From: DASQHY01 sp035602605
GTDB taxonomy: Bacteria; Acidobacteriota; Terriglobia; Acidiferrales; UBA7541
Length of the DNA: 64,000 bases
Assembly (NCBI GenBank): GCA_035602605.1
Contig: DATNLZ010000068.1
Coordinates: 1-64,000 of the forward strand
Direction: 5' to 3'
A program made the position numbers and the translations under genes. Of this stretch, positions 45,201-53,504 are shown in pieces (position 1 is the first letter of the stretch; every line of letters begins with the position of its first letter). The notes below the pieces were generated by a model. The model was not told the origin of the DNA. It searched no databases and saw only the letters and a list, made by a program, of their open reading frames with translations.

Positions 45201-45958
45201 TACTTTCATATACGTGGGGGAAATCGATCGACGTCAGCAGCGGTTATTTCGGCGTCGAGAACGGCAATGGCGGCGGATCGGCCGTTCAAAACTATTACGA
45301 TCAGAGCACTGCGCGCGGTGTTTCTGGATACGACATCAGCCATTTTCTCTCCTGGGCTACCGTCTACGAGCTTCCGGCGGGGCGCGGGAAAAAGTGGCTT
45401 CCAAGCGGTGCGACATCCTGGATATTAGGCAATTGGGAGTTGAGCTACATCTTCCAGGCACGGTCAGGCCAGCCATACACTCTCCGGGTGACCGGCGACC
45501 CCGCCAATCTCTCTGGCTCGGGTGGAGTCAATTCTCAGAATTTTACCGGTTACGGCCGGCCTGATGTTGTAGGTGAACCCTTTACGGCGGGACCCGTGGC
45601 AGGAAATCCTGGATGTGTGGCGCCAGCGCAAGTACACACGGCGCTTAATTGGTTCAACCCTTGCGCCTTTAAGGCTCCGTCCGGATCCTTCGGAAATCTT
45701 GGGCGCAACGCTTACCGAGGGCCTGCCGTCTACAATGTCGATTTCTCGCTATTCAAGAAAATCCCGTTGCCGAGAGAGGGATGGCGAATGGAACTCCAAT
45801 TTCAATCGTTCAATGTTTTTAACATCCAGAACTGGGACACCCCAACGACTCTGAACAGTGATTCTGGTTTGACGGCCGGCAACGCGGCGTTTGGGCAGAT
45901 CAGATCTCTTGCCCATGAGCCCAGGCAGATGCAGTTTGGGCTGAGGTTTGTTTTCTAG
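42242..45958 (+). CDS. Oar-like TonB-dependent outer-membrane receptor 4 (fucose locus)
   Basis: A 1238-residue receptor of the same kind: hydrophobic signal segment about 4-24, carboxypeptidase-regulatory domain about 28-110 (GEVNGTVTDHSGAAITGATV), DLPLNGRNFTQLLTLTPGV near 148-166, GGATGGVMNMVSKSGGNAIHG near 240 (two parts), DEWRLRPTLTVSLGLRFD near 662, and a C-terminus MQFGLRFVF ending in Phe. GGAGGA precedes ATG 42242. It is not a recent duplicate of receptor 3; the two share only the general architecture. Presence of two receptors in tandem suggests two sizes or linkages of fucosylated glycan. No SusD-type lipoprotein gene accompanies them. Confidence 0.92.
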   Translation: MLSAKIAVALLLIIPITPAAMLFGQTATGEVNGTVTDHSGAAITGATVKLTNQATNIEDRAATDSSGHFIFINIKPEKYILSIEMLGFKTKQIAPFDVGVNQTVSQTVILDIGAPTETVTVTAEANMVERSTTELGTVIEEKVVSDLPLNGRNFTQLLTLTPGVTPVSSAQNKSIGGVEGNVGIPGSGFADPSFHGQQNRSKLYFFDGIINTNVRGPTYIVIPNMDLVQEFKVVGHDAKAEFGGATGGVMNMVSKSGGNAIHGSAFEYVRNDAFDARNTFTDFDPLSKAPSKFAFRQNQFGVAVTAPIIKNKTFISGGYDGWRYSRPPLTLTYVPTVAELNGDFSRTVVTTPNLFNPYSTSESANMRTRFQCDSATGAPINTFDSRNVQVPAAGQVMTPCNKLPLGLISIPMQRFLQAYSPKPNLTGSSAFNYQQVRPDTNNANGFQVRVDHRFRDSDNVFFRYTEQRVTTFTPIGDVGFTAGGSAGRNYGGGWVHTFRPNLMLDVRGGYAGRPGVDSGQQNQSALGTDAMKQAGFKDIDKYGGMLVNLNNDWTAGSNSNFGTRGPALRENPNWSFTPNLVWIKGRHNLKMGFWFIDSKRVQLNTFQTFNFRRPQTGNPNDSNTGLTLASALLTLPSDFNAQLPIVHGGPVRYKYGAWALYIQDEWRLRPTLTVSLGLRFDAVTQPQTTDGRLWSTMDLTNKQYVIGASAMPPLCSVAKQAPCIPDGAPLYTTKNSTCNDKPGGIPCDFTKDPHFSSVVLAGKRFFDPPPIRDNWGPRIGVAWQITPNAVLRVGYGLYWDALAGRGQAAQNDLEHGIWPDATAFSGNVNAPADFAGGAKTSKLIADIQGNFPTPLPSVTPWTVGGFALDPHNYKNGYSQQWHVEIQRQMTPNLMVAAAYVGSVNGRLSYEGKANAASQASANHKCGTAATNPNFTTCINAYKAGVDAFRAMPWVNPGFTYAQSIGYSNYNALESKVQRRFANGLYSLLSYTWGKSIDVSSGYFGVENGNGGGSAVQNYYDQSTARGVSGYDISHFLSWATVYELPAGRGKKWLPSGATSWILGNWELSYIFQARSGQPYTLRVTGDPANLSGSGGVNSQNFTGYGRPDVVGEPFTAGPVAGNPGCVAPAQVHTALNWFNPCAFKAPSGSFGNLGRNAYRGPAVYNVDFSLFKKIPLPREGWRMELQFQSFNVFNIQNWDTPTTLNSDSGLTAGNAAFGQIRSLAHEPRQMQFGLRFVF

Positions 45959-46150
45959 CTGGATTGCAACGCGCTTATTCGGTGCGAAAGCGTACGCAAA
46001 GATCTCTCCGTGTCTCAATCCGCGGAGTTAGGGTGCTGGGAGGCTGAGCTGTAGGGCAGAAGTTGCCTTCGGCAACGCCATAGTGGAAGATAATTATTTC
46101 AGACCTAGGGTAGAGCCTATTCAGCAACAGCAAGGATAGAGATTAGTGTT

Positions 46151-47803
46151 ATGCGCAGTCGGTTGCTACAACTCGATTCCAGAGACAACGTCCTGATTGC
46201 TCTGAGCGATCTGAAGAAGGACGAAGAACTTTCTCTGGGTAACCAGAGTTATGCGCTGGTTTCCGACGTGCCCGCCAAGCATAAATTTGCCGCACATGAT
46301 CTTGCACCCGGCGATCCCGTCTTCATGTATGGGGTGGTTGTGGGAAAAGCTGTTAAGGCCATCCCTCGAGGCGAGCGTATTACAACTTTGAATGTTCGCC
46401 ATGATGCAGCCGCGTTCCACGAAAACGGCAATGCTTACTGCTGGCGCGCGCCGGATGTTTCCAAGTGGCGGCAACGGACCTTTTCCGGTTTTCACCGCTC
46501 CGATGGCCAGGTCGGAACGCGAAACTACTGGCTCGTCATTCCGCTGGTGTTCTGCGAAAACCGAAACCTCGACGTCCTAAAACAGGCCTTCCAGGAAGAG
46601 TTGGGGTTTAGCGTACCCCAAATTTATCGCCGACACGTCGCTGAGCTCGCCGGCCTTTATCGCGAAGGCCGCACAGATGAAATTCGCAAGCATTCGTTCG
46701 CTGCGGCTCCTACTATTTCCGTCGCCAAGCCCAAGCTTTTTGGCAATGTGGACGGAATTAAATTCCTGGTTCACGAAGGTGGCTGCGGCGGCACTCGCGA
46801 GGATGCCAATAATTTGTGCGGCTTGCTTGCCGGATACATTCATCATCCCAACGTGGCCGGGGCAACTGTGCTTAGTCTCGGCTGCCAGAATGCACAGATT
46901 CCCATCCTGCGCCAGGAAATTGAGAGGCGTAACCCGAAGTTTGATAAGCCCCTGTTCGTCTTCGAGCAACAGAAATGTGCTTCAGAAGCCGCGATGCTTT
47001 CCGAAGCGATACGTGAAACCTTCCTCGGCTTGATGGAAGCCGATACGGTATCGCGCAAGCCCGCGCCGCTCTCCCACTTGTCCGCGGCCCTCAAATGCGG
47101 CGGTTCAGATGGCTTCAGCGGAATCTCAGCCAACCCGGCTATTGGCCACGTCGCGGATTTGCTTGTCGCATTAGGCGGGCGGGGTATCCTTGCTGAATTT
47201 CCCGAGCTTTGCGGCGTCGAACAGCAGCTTATCAATCGGTGCGTCGACAAAAACGTTTCCCAGCGTTTTATCCAGTTCATGCGTGATTATGCCGCCCGCG
47301 CAAAAGCTGTCCGGTCAGGCTTTGAAATGAATCCTTCTCCGGGCAATATTCGCGATGGACTGATTACCGACGCTATGAAGTCCGCCGGCGCCGCGAAAAA
47401 GGGCGGCACATCTCCGGTAACTGGCGTTCTCGACTATCCCGAATATTCAAGCACCGCCGGGCTAAATCTTCTGTGCACACCGGGCAACGACGTTGAATGC
47501 GTCACCGCGCAAGTAGGCTCTGGTGCGAACGTAGTTCTTTTCACCACCGGACTCGGCACTCCCACCGGCAATCCCATCGCGCCAGTCATCAAGATTTCCA
47601 CAAATTCCGATTTATCGCGGCGCATGCACGACATCATCGATATCGACACTGGACCCATCATTTCTGGTGACGCATCGATCAAAGAAATGGGCGAGACAAT
47701 TCTGGATTTCGTGATCCAGGTAGCCGGTGGCGAACGAAAGACCAAAGCGGAGCTACTCGCTCAAGATGATTTCATTCCTTGGAAGAGAGGGGTCTCGCTC
47801 TGA
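46151..47803 (+). CDS. UxaA-family dehydratase, probable L-fuconate dehydratase
   Basis: A 550-residue sugar-acid dehydratase of the altronate/galactarate dehydratase (UxaA/GarD) family. An N-terminal SAF domain (about 1-90, ALSDLKKDEELSLG) is followed by the catalytic part with FSGFHRSDGQVGTRNYWLV near 115, HEGGCGGTREDANN near 211-224, LSLGCQNAQIP near 240, LKCGGSDGFSGISANPAIGH near 313-332 and GLGTPTGNPIAPVIKIS near 470. The Cys residues and His are iron or manganese ligands in the family. With dehydrogenase, lactonase and a 3-deoxy-acid dehydrogenase beside it, conversion of L-fuconate to 2-keto-3-deoxy-L-fuconate is the role it would fill. In Xanthomonas this step uses an unrelated enolase-superfamily enzyme. 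Substrate is inferred from context. Confidence 0.82.
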   Translation: MRSRLLQLDSRDNVLIALSDLKKDEELSLGNQSYALVSDVPAKHKFAAHDLAPGDPVFMYGVVVGKAVKAIPRGERITTLNVRHDAAAFHENGNAYCWRAPDVSKWRQRTFSGFHRSDGQVGTRNYWLVIPLVFCENRNLDVLKQAFQEELGFSVPQIYRRHVAELAGLYREGRTDEIRKHSFAAAPTISVAKPKLFGNVDGIKFLVHEGGCGGTREDANNLCGLLAGYIHHPNVAGATVLSLGCQNAQIPILRQEIERRNPKFDKPLFVFEQQKCASEAAMLSEAIRETFLGLMEADTVSRKPAPLSHLSAALKCGGSDGFSGISANPAIGHVADLLVALGGRGILAEFPELCGVEQQLINRCVDKNVSQRFIQFMRDYAARAKAVRSGFEMNPSPGNIRDGLITDAMKSAGAAKKGGTSPVTGVLDYPEYSSTAGLNLLCTPGNDVECVTAQVGSGANVVLFTTGLGTPTGNPIAPVIKISTNSDLSRRMHDIIDIDTGPIISGDASIKEMGETILDFVIQVAGGERKTKAELLAQDDFIPWKRGVSL

Positions 47804-48600
47804 AAACACACGAGGGTAATTCCAGTAATTTTCGACTGGATCATAAGGGTGTTGTCGTTACCGGCGGCGGGAATGGGATCGGTCGCGCCATTGCCAAAAC
47901 CTTCGCGGCTCAGGGCGCGTGCGTTCATCTGTTGGACATTGACCTGCCAAAGGCGGAACAAACCAAAGACGAAATTATGGCCGCAGGCGGCAAAGCGGCT
48001 GCCTACCGCTGCGACGTTGGTGACCATTCCGGTGTTCAAAATACATTTACCAGGATTTTCGAGCGGGACCGCATTCATATTCTGGTGAACAGCGCCGGCA
48101 TCGCCCAAGTGGCCAAGCTCGAAGACACCTCTGAAGCTGACTTCGATGCGCTTTTCAACGTGAATGTAAAGGGCGTTTATAACTGCATGCACGCTTGCAT
48201 CGGGCACTTGAAGCACAGTGGTGGTGGCGTAATACTAAATCTGGCGTCCATTGCGGCGTCAGCCGGACTCGCTGAGCGCTTCGCATATTCCGCAAGCAAG
48301 GGCGCCGTGCTGGCGATGACGTATTCGGTAGCCAAGGATTATCTTTCCGATGGTATTCGCTGCAATTGCATTTCGCCCGCGCGCGTTCACACCCCGTTCG
48401 TGGATGGATTCATCGGCAGGAATTATCCCGGTCGCGAAAAAGAAATGTTCGAGGTCCTGGGTCGCGCGCAGCCCATCGGAAGAATGGCCGAGCCGCAGGA
48501 AGTTGCTTGGCTGGCATTGTACCTGTGTTCGGATGAAGCTGCTTTCGTGACGGGCGCGGACTATCCACTAGATGGCGGCTTCTTCGCGCTGCGCGGATGA
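47779..48600 (+). CDS. SDR-family 2-keto-3-deoxy-L-fuconate dehydrogenase (probable)
   Basis: A 273-residue short-chain dehydrogenase. Cofactor motif VVVTGGGNGIGRAIA near 25-39 with Asp of HLLDIDLP suggesting NAD preference, NSAG near 105, catalytic Ser in LNLASIAASAG near 154, and Tyr-x3-Lys in FAYSASKGAVLAM near 170. The C-terminal loop reads CISPARVHTPFVDGFIG, which I associate with 3-deoxy-sugar-acid dehydrogenases of fucose and rhamnose clusters. It would oxidise C4 of 2-keto-3-deoxy-L-fuconate, giving the substrate of the FAH hydrolase. The start is TTG 47779, within the 3' end of the dehydratase gene (25-bp overlap); the overlap with the next gene is 4 bp. Confidence 0.82.
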   Translation: MEERGLALKTHEGNSSNFRLDHKGVVVTGGGNGIGRAIAKTFAAQGACVHLLDIDLPKAEQTKDEIMAAGGKAAAYRCDVGDHSGVQNTFTRIFERDRIHILVNSAGIAQVAKLEDTSEADFDALFNVNVKGVYNCMHACIGHLKHSGGGVILNLASIAASAGLAERFAYSASKGAVLAMTYSVAKDYLSDGIRCNCISPARVHTPFVDGFIGRNYPGREKEMFEVLGRAQPIGRMAEPQEVAWLALYLCSDEAAFVTGADYPLDGGFFALRG

Positions 48601-49496
48601 TCGGCGCGCGAGCAAGCCTCATACCTTTGCATGAAACGTTTGGCATGAAAATTGATGCTCATCAGCATTTCTGGAACTATGACCCCGTCCGGGATGCGTG
48701 GATTACCGAGGCGATGTCCGTTCTCAGGCGCGATTTCTTGCCCGAACATCTCGGCCGGGAAATGGACGCAAGCGGTATAGCGGCATCCGTCGCTGTTCAG
48801 GCGGACCAATCGGAAAGTGAAACGCGCTTTTTGCTGGAATTGGCGCAGCGTTACAAAACGGTAGCAGGTGTTGTGGGCTGGGTGGATCTCCGCGCGACGA
48901 ATTTGTCCGAGCGTTTGGAATATTTTTCACAATTCGACAAACTGTGCGGCTTTCGTCACATCGTGCAGAACGAACCCGACGACCGCTTCCTGCTTTCCGA
49001 GGAGTTTCTTCGCGGTATTGCGTGCCTCAAACAATTTGGCTACACCTACGATATTCTCATTTACCCAAGACAACTACCGGCGGCGATCGAAATAGTGGAC
49101 AAGTTTCCGGATCAGCGGTTTGTGATCGATCATCTCGCCAAACCATTGGTCAAGAATAGCCAGCTCGAACCGTGGACCGCGCAGATGAAGACGATCGCCG
49201 CAAACCGCAACGTGTATTGCAAGGTGTCTGGTTTGGTCACCGAAGGTGACTGGGCAAATTGGCGTGCCGATGACTTTCGCCCTTATATCGATGTTGTCTT
49301 TGACGCTTTTGGCTCTGACCGCGTTCTTTTTGGTTCCGACTGGCCAGTATGTCTTCTGGCCGCCACATACCGGCAAGTCCACGAACTTATTAGCAATTAC
49401 ACAAAAGACCTATCAGCCGGCGATAAACAAAAAATCTTTGGGATGAATGCGATTCGTTTTTATAAGCTGAGGATGAACTCGACGATGAGTGCTTAA
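48597..49496 (+). CDS. Amidohydrolase-family L-fuconolactonase (probable)
   Basis: A 299-residue amidohydrolase of the lactonase/TIM-dicarboxylase group. Metal-site motif KIDAHQHFWNYDP near 18-30, VQADQSESETRFLLELA near 65, GFRHIVQNEPDDRFL near 118, VIDHLAKP near 174 and LFGSDWPVC near 240 all fit L-fucono-1,5-lactonase-type enzymes, which open the lactone made by L-fucose dehydrogenase. ATG 48597 sits in an ATGA overlap with the dehydrogenase stop; ATG 48645, which begins MKIDAHQHFW, is equally possible and would give the usual family N-terminus. Part of the tightly packed fucose operon. Confidence 0.87.
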   Translation: MIGARASLIPLHETFGMKIDAHQHFWNYDPVRDAWITEAMSVLRRDFLPEHLGREMDASGIAASVAVQADQSESETRFLLELAQRYKTVAGVVGWVDLRATNLSERLEYFSQFDKLCGFRHIVQNEPDDRFLLSEEFLRGIACLKQFGYTYDILIYPRQLPAAIEIVDKFPDQRFVIDHLAKPLVKNSQLEPWTAQMKTIAANRNVYCKVSGLVTEGDWANWRADDFRPYIDVVFDAFGSDRVLFGSDWPVCLLAATYRQVHELISNYTKDLSAGDKQKIFGMNAIRFYKLRMNSTMSA

Positions 49497-49578
49497 GTAA
49501 GATCGCCAAGCCATGGTCCGGCCCGTTGTCCGATCGTTAACGCCGTCGCAAAGCCTGCGAGATGAGGATGAGCGCTGA

Positions 49579-50361
49579 ATGGACTTACAGCTGAAGGAAA
49601 AAGTTATTCTCATCACCGGAGGTGCCAAGGGAATTGGGGCCGCGATAACGCGAGCCGCTGCCCAGGAAGGTGCGGTAACCGTAATTGTCGACCGCGACGC
49701 ACAGGCCGGAGCCCACTTGCAGGACGAATTGCACAGCGCCGGTGCGTTAAGCCATTTCATTCACACCGAGCTGGGCGATCCTGAGAATTGTTCGAGCGCC
49801 GTCGTGCAAACAGTAAAAACGTTCGGCCGGTTAAACGCGCTTGTAAACAACGCCGGCATCAATGACGGTGTTGGCCTCGAGAACGGTAGCCCGCAGAAAT
49901 TCGTGGAGTCGTTGCAGCGCAATCTTCTGCACTATTACAACATGGCGCATTTTGCTTTACCCTCGCTCAAACACACGCGCGGTGCAATTGTAAACATCAG
50001 TTCAAAAACTGCGGTTACTGGACAGGGCCATACGTCGGGATACGTTTCCGCGAAAGGCGCGATCCTGGCGCTCACCCGTGAATGGGCTGCCGAGCTGCTC
50101 CCGTACAACATCCGCGTAAACGCAGTCGTCCCTGCGGAAGTTATGACTCCGCTTTACCAGCAGTGGCTGGGTACCTTTCCAAATCCCGATGAAAAATTGA
50201 AAGCAATCGTCTCCAAGATTCCCCTAGGCAAGCGTATGACCACCGCCGAGGAGATCGCCTCCACCGTTGTCTTTCTCATTTCCTCAAAAGCTTCGCACAT
50301 CACCGGCCAGCATTTGTTTGTTGACGGCGGCTACGTCCATCTCGATCGCGCCCTGACCTAA
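49579..50361 (+). CDS. SDR-family L-fucose dehydrogenase (probable)
   Basis: A 260-residue short-chain dehydrogenase. TGGAKGIGAAI near 15-25 binds the cofactor, VDRDAQAG follows with an Asp that favours NAD, NNAGIND is near 92, catalytic Ser in VNISSKTAVTG near 139, Tyr-x3-Lys in SGYVSAKGAILAL near 155. The NAVVPAEVMTPLYQQWL segment resembles L-fucose dehydrogenases of fucose clusters. It would oxidise L-fucose to L-fucono-lactone, the first step of the pathway. It is 82 bp after the lactonase and 9 bp before fucP. Confidence 0.83.
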   Translation: MDLQLKEKVILITGGAKGIGAAITRAAAQEGAVTVIVDRDAQAGAHLQDELHSAGALSHFIHTELGDPENCSSAVVQTVKTFGRLNALVNNAGINDGVGLENGSPQKFVESLQRNLLHYYNMAHFALPSLKHTRGAIVNISSKTAVTGQGHTSGYVSAKGAILALTREWAAELLPYNIRVNAVVPAEVMTPLYQQWLGTFPNPDEKLKAIVSKIPLGKRMTTAEEIASTVVFLISSKASHITGQHLFVDGGYVHLDRALT

Positions 50362-50370
50362 CGGAGAGAT

Positions 50371-51672
50371 ATGACCGATTCATTGGCAACCAAATCATCT
50401 GCGCCCATTGCGACACCGGTATATGTTTTACCGCTCGTACTGGTGACCAGCCTTTTCTTTTTATGGGCGCTGGGAGTCAACCTCAACGATATTTTGATTC
50501 CGCACTTGAAAAAGGCATTCGGTCTGAGTGATTTTCAGTCCTCGCTGATCCAGGTCGCTTTCTTTGGAGGTTATTTCCTTGCTGCTTTTCCCGCCGGACG
50601 CTTGATGGAACGTCTCGGCTACAAAAGAGGCATCTTGATTGGTTTAGTGATGTGTGCGGCTGGGGCCCTGCTGTTTATCCCGGCCGCGTCCATCGGCGTG
50701 TACGGAATTTTCTTGTTTGCTTTGTTTTTGATGGCCTGTGGACAAAGTTTTCTCGAAGTCGCGGCCAATCCTTATGTAACCATGCTAGGCCCCGCAGAAA
50801 GTTCTGAGCGGCGCCTGAACATTGCTCAGTCTTTTAACGCCGTCGGAGCTTTCATTACTCCCTACATTGGCAAGGCATTTATTCTTTCCGGAGTCGAATA
50901 TTCCGCAATACAAATTTCCGCAATGAGCTCGGCGGAGATCCAGACCTATTCCGCGGCGGAAGCAAGCCGCGTCAAAGGGCCGTACCTGGTTATTGCGGGA
51001 ATATTTCTTCTGGTGGCCGTGCTGATTTATTTCGCCAAATTGCCGGAGATTCGCGAAAGTGGGGCTTCTGAAGAGCCGCGGTCAGCCGCAAGTCTCCGAG
51101 GGATCACCGCGCACAAGCATCTTCTTAAAGGTGTGCTAGCGCAATTTTTTTATGTGGGGGCTCAAGTGGGCGTCACTAGCTTCGTGATTCGCTTTGTGCA
51201 GCATGCCGTTCCTGGCACCCCGGAAAGAATTGCGGCAAATTATCTGTGGTGGCATTTATTCGGTTTCATGGTCGGCAGATTCGCTGGATCAGCCCTGATG
51301 AAGCTGATTCCTGCTCCGCGCTTGCTGGGCCTTTTCGCAGGCGGCGCGCTCGTCTGCGTATTTGTCGCCATTCTGAGTCTGGGTATGGCCCCCGTGTGGG
51401 CCGTTGTACTTATTGGTTTTTTTCATTCCATCATGTTTCCGACTATTTTCGCGTTGAGTTTAAAGAATCTTGGTACCTACACAAAACTGGGTTCTTCGCT
51501 CTTGGTGATGTCCATCATCGGGGGTGCCATCTGCCCGGCAATCATGGGTTTGGTGTCAGACGCCAGCAATATTCAGCGGGCTTTTATCATTCCGCTGATT
51601 TGCTATGTCTACGTGCTGTATTTCGCTGTATGGGGCCACAAACCAACGGTCGCGGTCGAGCAACTGGCCTAG
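50371..51672 (+). CDS. fucP: L-fucose:proton symporter
   Basis: A 433-residue major facilitator of the FHS family matching FucP, importing L-fucose with protons across the inner membrane. Twelve hydrophobic segments are evident. Signature regions: FFLWALGVNLNDILIPHLKK near 29-48, with the Asn-Asp pair in the substrate path, FQSSLIQVAFFGGYFLAAFP near 54, GQSFLEVAANPYVTMLGP near 128-145 with the protonatable Glu, and RLNIAQSFNAVGAFITPYIG near 152. Length agrees with E. coli FucP (438). AGAGAT precedes ATG 50371. The gene is preceded by L-fucose dehydrogenase and followed by the mutarotase. Confidence 0.92.
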   Translation: MTDSLATKSSAPIATPVYVLPLVLVTSLFFLWALGVNLNDILIPHLKKAFGLSDFQSSLIQVAFFGGYFLAAFPAGRLMERLGYKRGILIGLVMCAAGALLFIPAASIGVYGIFLFALFLMACGQSFLEVAANPYVTMLGPAESSERRLNIAQSFNAVGAFITPYIGKAFILSGVEYSAIQISAMSSAEIQTYSAAEASRVKGPYLVIAGIFLLVAVLIYFAKLPEIRESGASEEPRSAASLRGITAHKHLLKGVLAQFFYVGAQVGVTSFVIRFVQHAVPGTPERIAANYLWWHLFGFMVGRFAGSALMKLIPAPRLLGLFAGGALVCVFVAILSLGMAPVWAVVLIGFFHSIMFPTIFALSLKNLGTYTKLGSSLLVMSIIGGAICPAIMGLVSDASNIQRAFIIPLICYVYVLYFAVWGHKPTVAVEQLA

Positions 51673-51697
51673 AAACTCGGAAAAGGGCGCGGCGCAC

Positions 51698-52036
51698 ATG
51701 AGTAAACGATATTGCCTGACACTCGATTTGAAAAATGATCCGCAATTGATCGCCGAATATAAACGGCATCACCAGAAGGTTTGGCCTGAGATCGCCCGAA
51801 GCTTGAAGAATTCCGGTATTGAAGATCTGGAAATTCATCTCCTCGGAACGAGGATGTTTATGATTATGGATGTCAGCGACACGTTTTCGTTCGAAGCCAA
51901 GGCCCAAGCCGACCAGCAAAACCCTAAGGTCCAGGAGTGGGAACAACTGATGTGGAAATTCCAGCAAGCTTTGCCGCAGGCCAAACCCGGAGAAAAGTGG
52001 CTGCTCATGGAAAGGATCTTTATTCTCGAAAAGTAG
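51698..52036 (+). CDS. L-fucose/L-rhamnose mutarotase (RhaM-like)
   Basis: A 112-residue mutarotase of the RhaM/YiiL family (PF05336), which speeds exchange of sugar anomers. Residues fitting the active site are Tyr and His in LIAEYKRHHQKVWPEI near 17-32, MFMIMDVSDTFS near 53 and a conserved Trp in WEQLMWKFQQALP near 82. Start ATG 51698 is chosen over an open extension that overlaps fucP by 65 bp and lacks conservation. Located among L-fucose genes, it most likely acts on L-fucose; in the Xanthomonas pathway a mutarotase precedes the dehydrogenase. Confidence 0.88.
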   Translation: MSKRYCLTLDLKNDPQLIAEYKRHHQKVWPEIARSLKNSGIEDLEIHLLGTRMFMIMDVSDTFSFEAKAQADQQNPKVQEWEQLMWKFQQALPQAKPGEKWLLMERIFILEK

Positions 52037-52102
52037 ACGCGCCTGTCGTTGGCTATTGCGCAAGGTCAGAGATCATTAGCAAGTCAAAAAAAGGAGAGGC
52101 CA

Positions 52103-53473
52103 ATGGAATCAAATCGAATGACGCGGCGAGACTGGATTGCAGGTACCGGCACTTCGCTCGTTGCTATCGCGGCTAACCCGGCACCTTTGGCAATCGCCGC
52201 CCCACGCGCCGAAGCGCAGGCGCCAACGCCATCACCTCAACAGCCGCAGCCAGGAGACACCGATCGCGAACGGCGCATGAAATGGTGGCATGACGCGCGC
52301 TTCGGTATGTTCATCCACTGGGGCTTGTATAGCATCCTTGGGCGACACGAGTGGGTGATGGAAAATGAAGGAATTCCCGTCCGCGAATACGAATCTCTCG
52401 CGAAGCGTTTCCATCCAGCGCCCAACAGTCCGCGCGCTTGGGCGAGGCTTGCGAAGCAGGCCGGCCAGAAGTATATGGTCATGACTACCAAGCACCACGA
52501 AGGTTTCTGCAATTTTGACGCGTCGAAATATACAACCTACTGCGCGCCTAAACAGGGACCTGGGCGGGACCTCGTTCAAGAATACGTGAACGCTGCTCGC
52601 GCCGAAGGACTGCGCGTGGGTTTTTATTACTCGCTGATGGATTGGCACCATCCCGATGGCGCTCGCTGTGCCACGGATGAGGAGGCGCGCAAGCGGTTCG
52701 TCGAATACACGCATGGACTGATCCGCGAACTGCTCACCAAATACGGCAAAATCGACGTCCTTTGGTACGACGTTTCGTGGCCGCTTGACGCCAAGGGATG
52801 GGAATCGGAAAAAATGAATCAGATGGTTTTCCAGCTTCAGCCGGACATCATCGTCAATAATCGCAACGGATTGCCGGGGGATTTTTCGACTCCGGAGCAA
52901 AGGATTCAAGCCGAAAAAACCGGACGTGCGTGGGAAGCGTGCATGACCCTCAATGACAGTTGGGGTTACCATCGCGCCGACGATGACTGGAAAAACCCGA
53001 GGACCGTAATTCGAAATCTCATTGCCTGCTCGCGCGACGGAGGCAACTATCTGCTGAACATAGGGCCGAAACCAGACGGCTCGATTCCCGAAGAATCGGT
53101 GCGTATCATGACCGAAGTGGGGGAATGGCTGGGGCGAAACGGCGCAGCGATTTATACGTCCGAACACTGCCAACCGCGCCGCTCCAACTATGCCAGCTTT
53201 ACGCGAAAAGGCAACACACTTTACATGCACGTTCATTTTTGGCCGGGCGATACGGTGGCCCTAGCGGGGCTGATGACCGCGGTAAAATCGGCGCGGCTAC
53301 TGGCTTCAGGTAACGAAGTTAAGTTTCAGCAGGATCGTTTCCGTGTTCGATTTACCGGACTTCCGCAGGAGGCGCCCGATCATCCGGTTACGACAATCGC
53401 GATCGAATGCGAATCCGAGCCCAATCAAGATACCGACCTCGTGCGCAAACAGAGTCCTCGCGAGAGCGTATAG
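52103..53473 (+). CDS. TAT-exported alpha-L-fucosidase (GH29)
   Basis: A 456-residue GH29 alpha-L-fucosidase. A twin-arginine-type signal (MTRRDWIAGTGTSLVAIAA) at the N-terminus points to the periplasm. Family motifs: WWHDARFGMFIHWGLYSI near 62-79, HHEGFCNFDASKYT near 133-146, RVGFYYSLMDWHHPD near 175, KIDVLWYDVSW near 213-223 whose Asp following Trp-Tyr is the expected nucleophile, and NLIACSRDGGNYLLNIGPKPDG near 308-329 (two pieces). It removes terminal fucose from glycans, giving the L-fucose used by the operon. ATG 52103 has AAGGAGAG 7 nt upstream. Last gene of the plus-strand run; convergent with the lyase-family gene. Confidence 0.92.
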   Translation: MESNRMTRRDWIAGTGTSLVAIAANPAPLAIAAPRAEAQAPTPSPQQPQPGDTDRERRMKWWHDARFGMFIHWGLYSILGRHEWVMENEGIPVREYESLAKRFHPAPNSPRAWARLAKQAGQKYMVMTTKHHEGFCNFDASKYTTYCAPKQGPGRDLVQEYVNAARAEGLRVGFYYSLMDWHHPDGARCATDEEARKRFVEYTHGLIRELLTKYGKIDVLWYDVSWPLDAKGWESEKMNQMVFQLQPDIIVNNRNGLPGDFSTPEQRIQAEKTGRAWEACMTLNDSWGYHRADDDWKNPRTVIRNLIACSRDGGNYLLNIGPKPDGSIPEESVRIMTEVGEWLGRNGAAIYTSEHCQPRRSNYASFTRKGNTLYMHVHFWPGDTVALAGLMTAVKSARLLASGNEVKFQQDRFRVRFTGLPQEAPDHPVTTIAIECESEPNQDTDLVRKQSPRESV

Positions 53474-53504
53474 TGAAGTTCGCCATGAAGGTGCTACAAA
53501 GGTT

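Noticed and set aside
46062..46076. Small hairpin GTTGCC-TTC-GGCAAC before the UxaA-type gene
   Set aside because: The stem is short and not followed by T residues; no regulatory role is supported.
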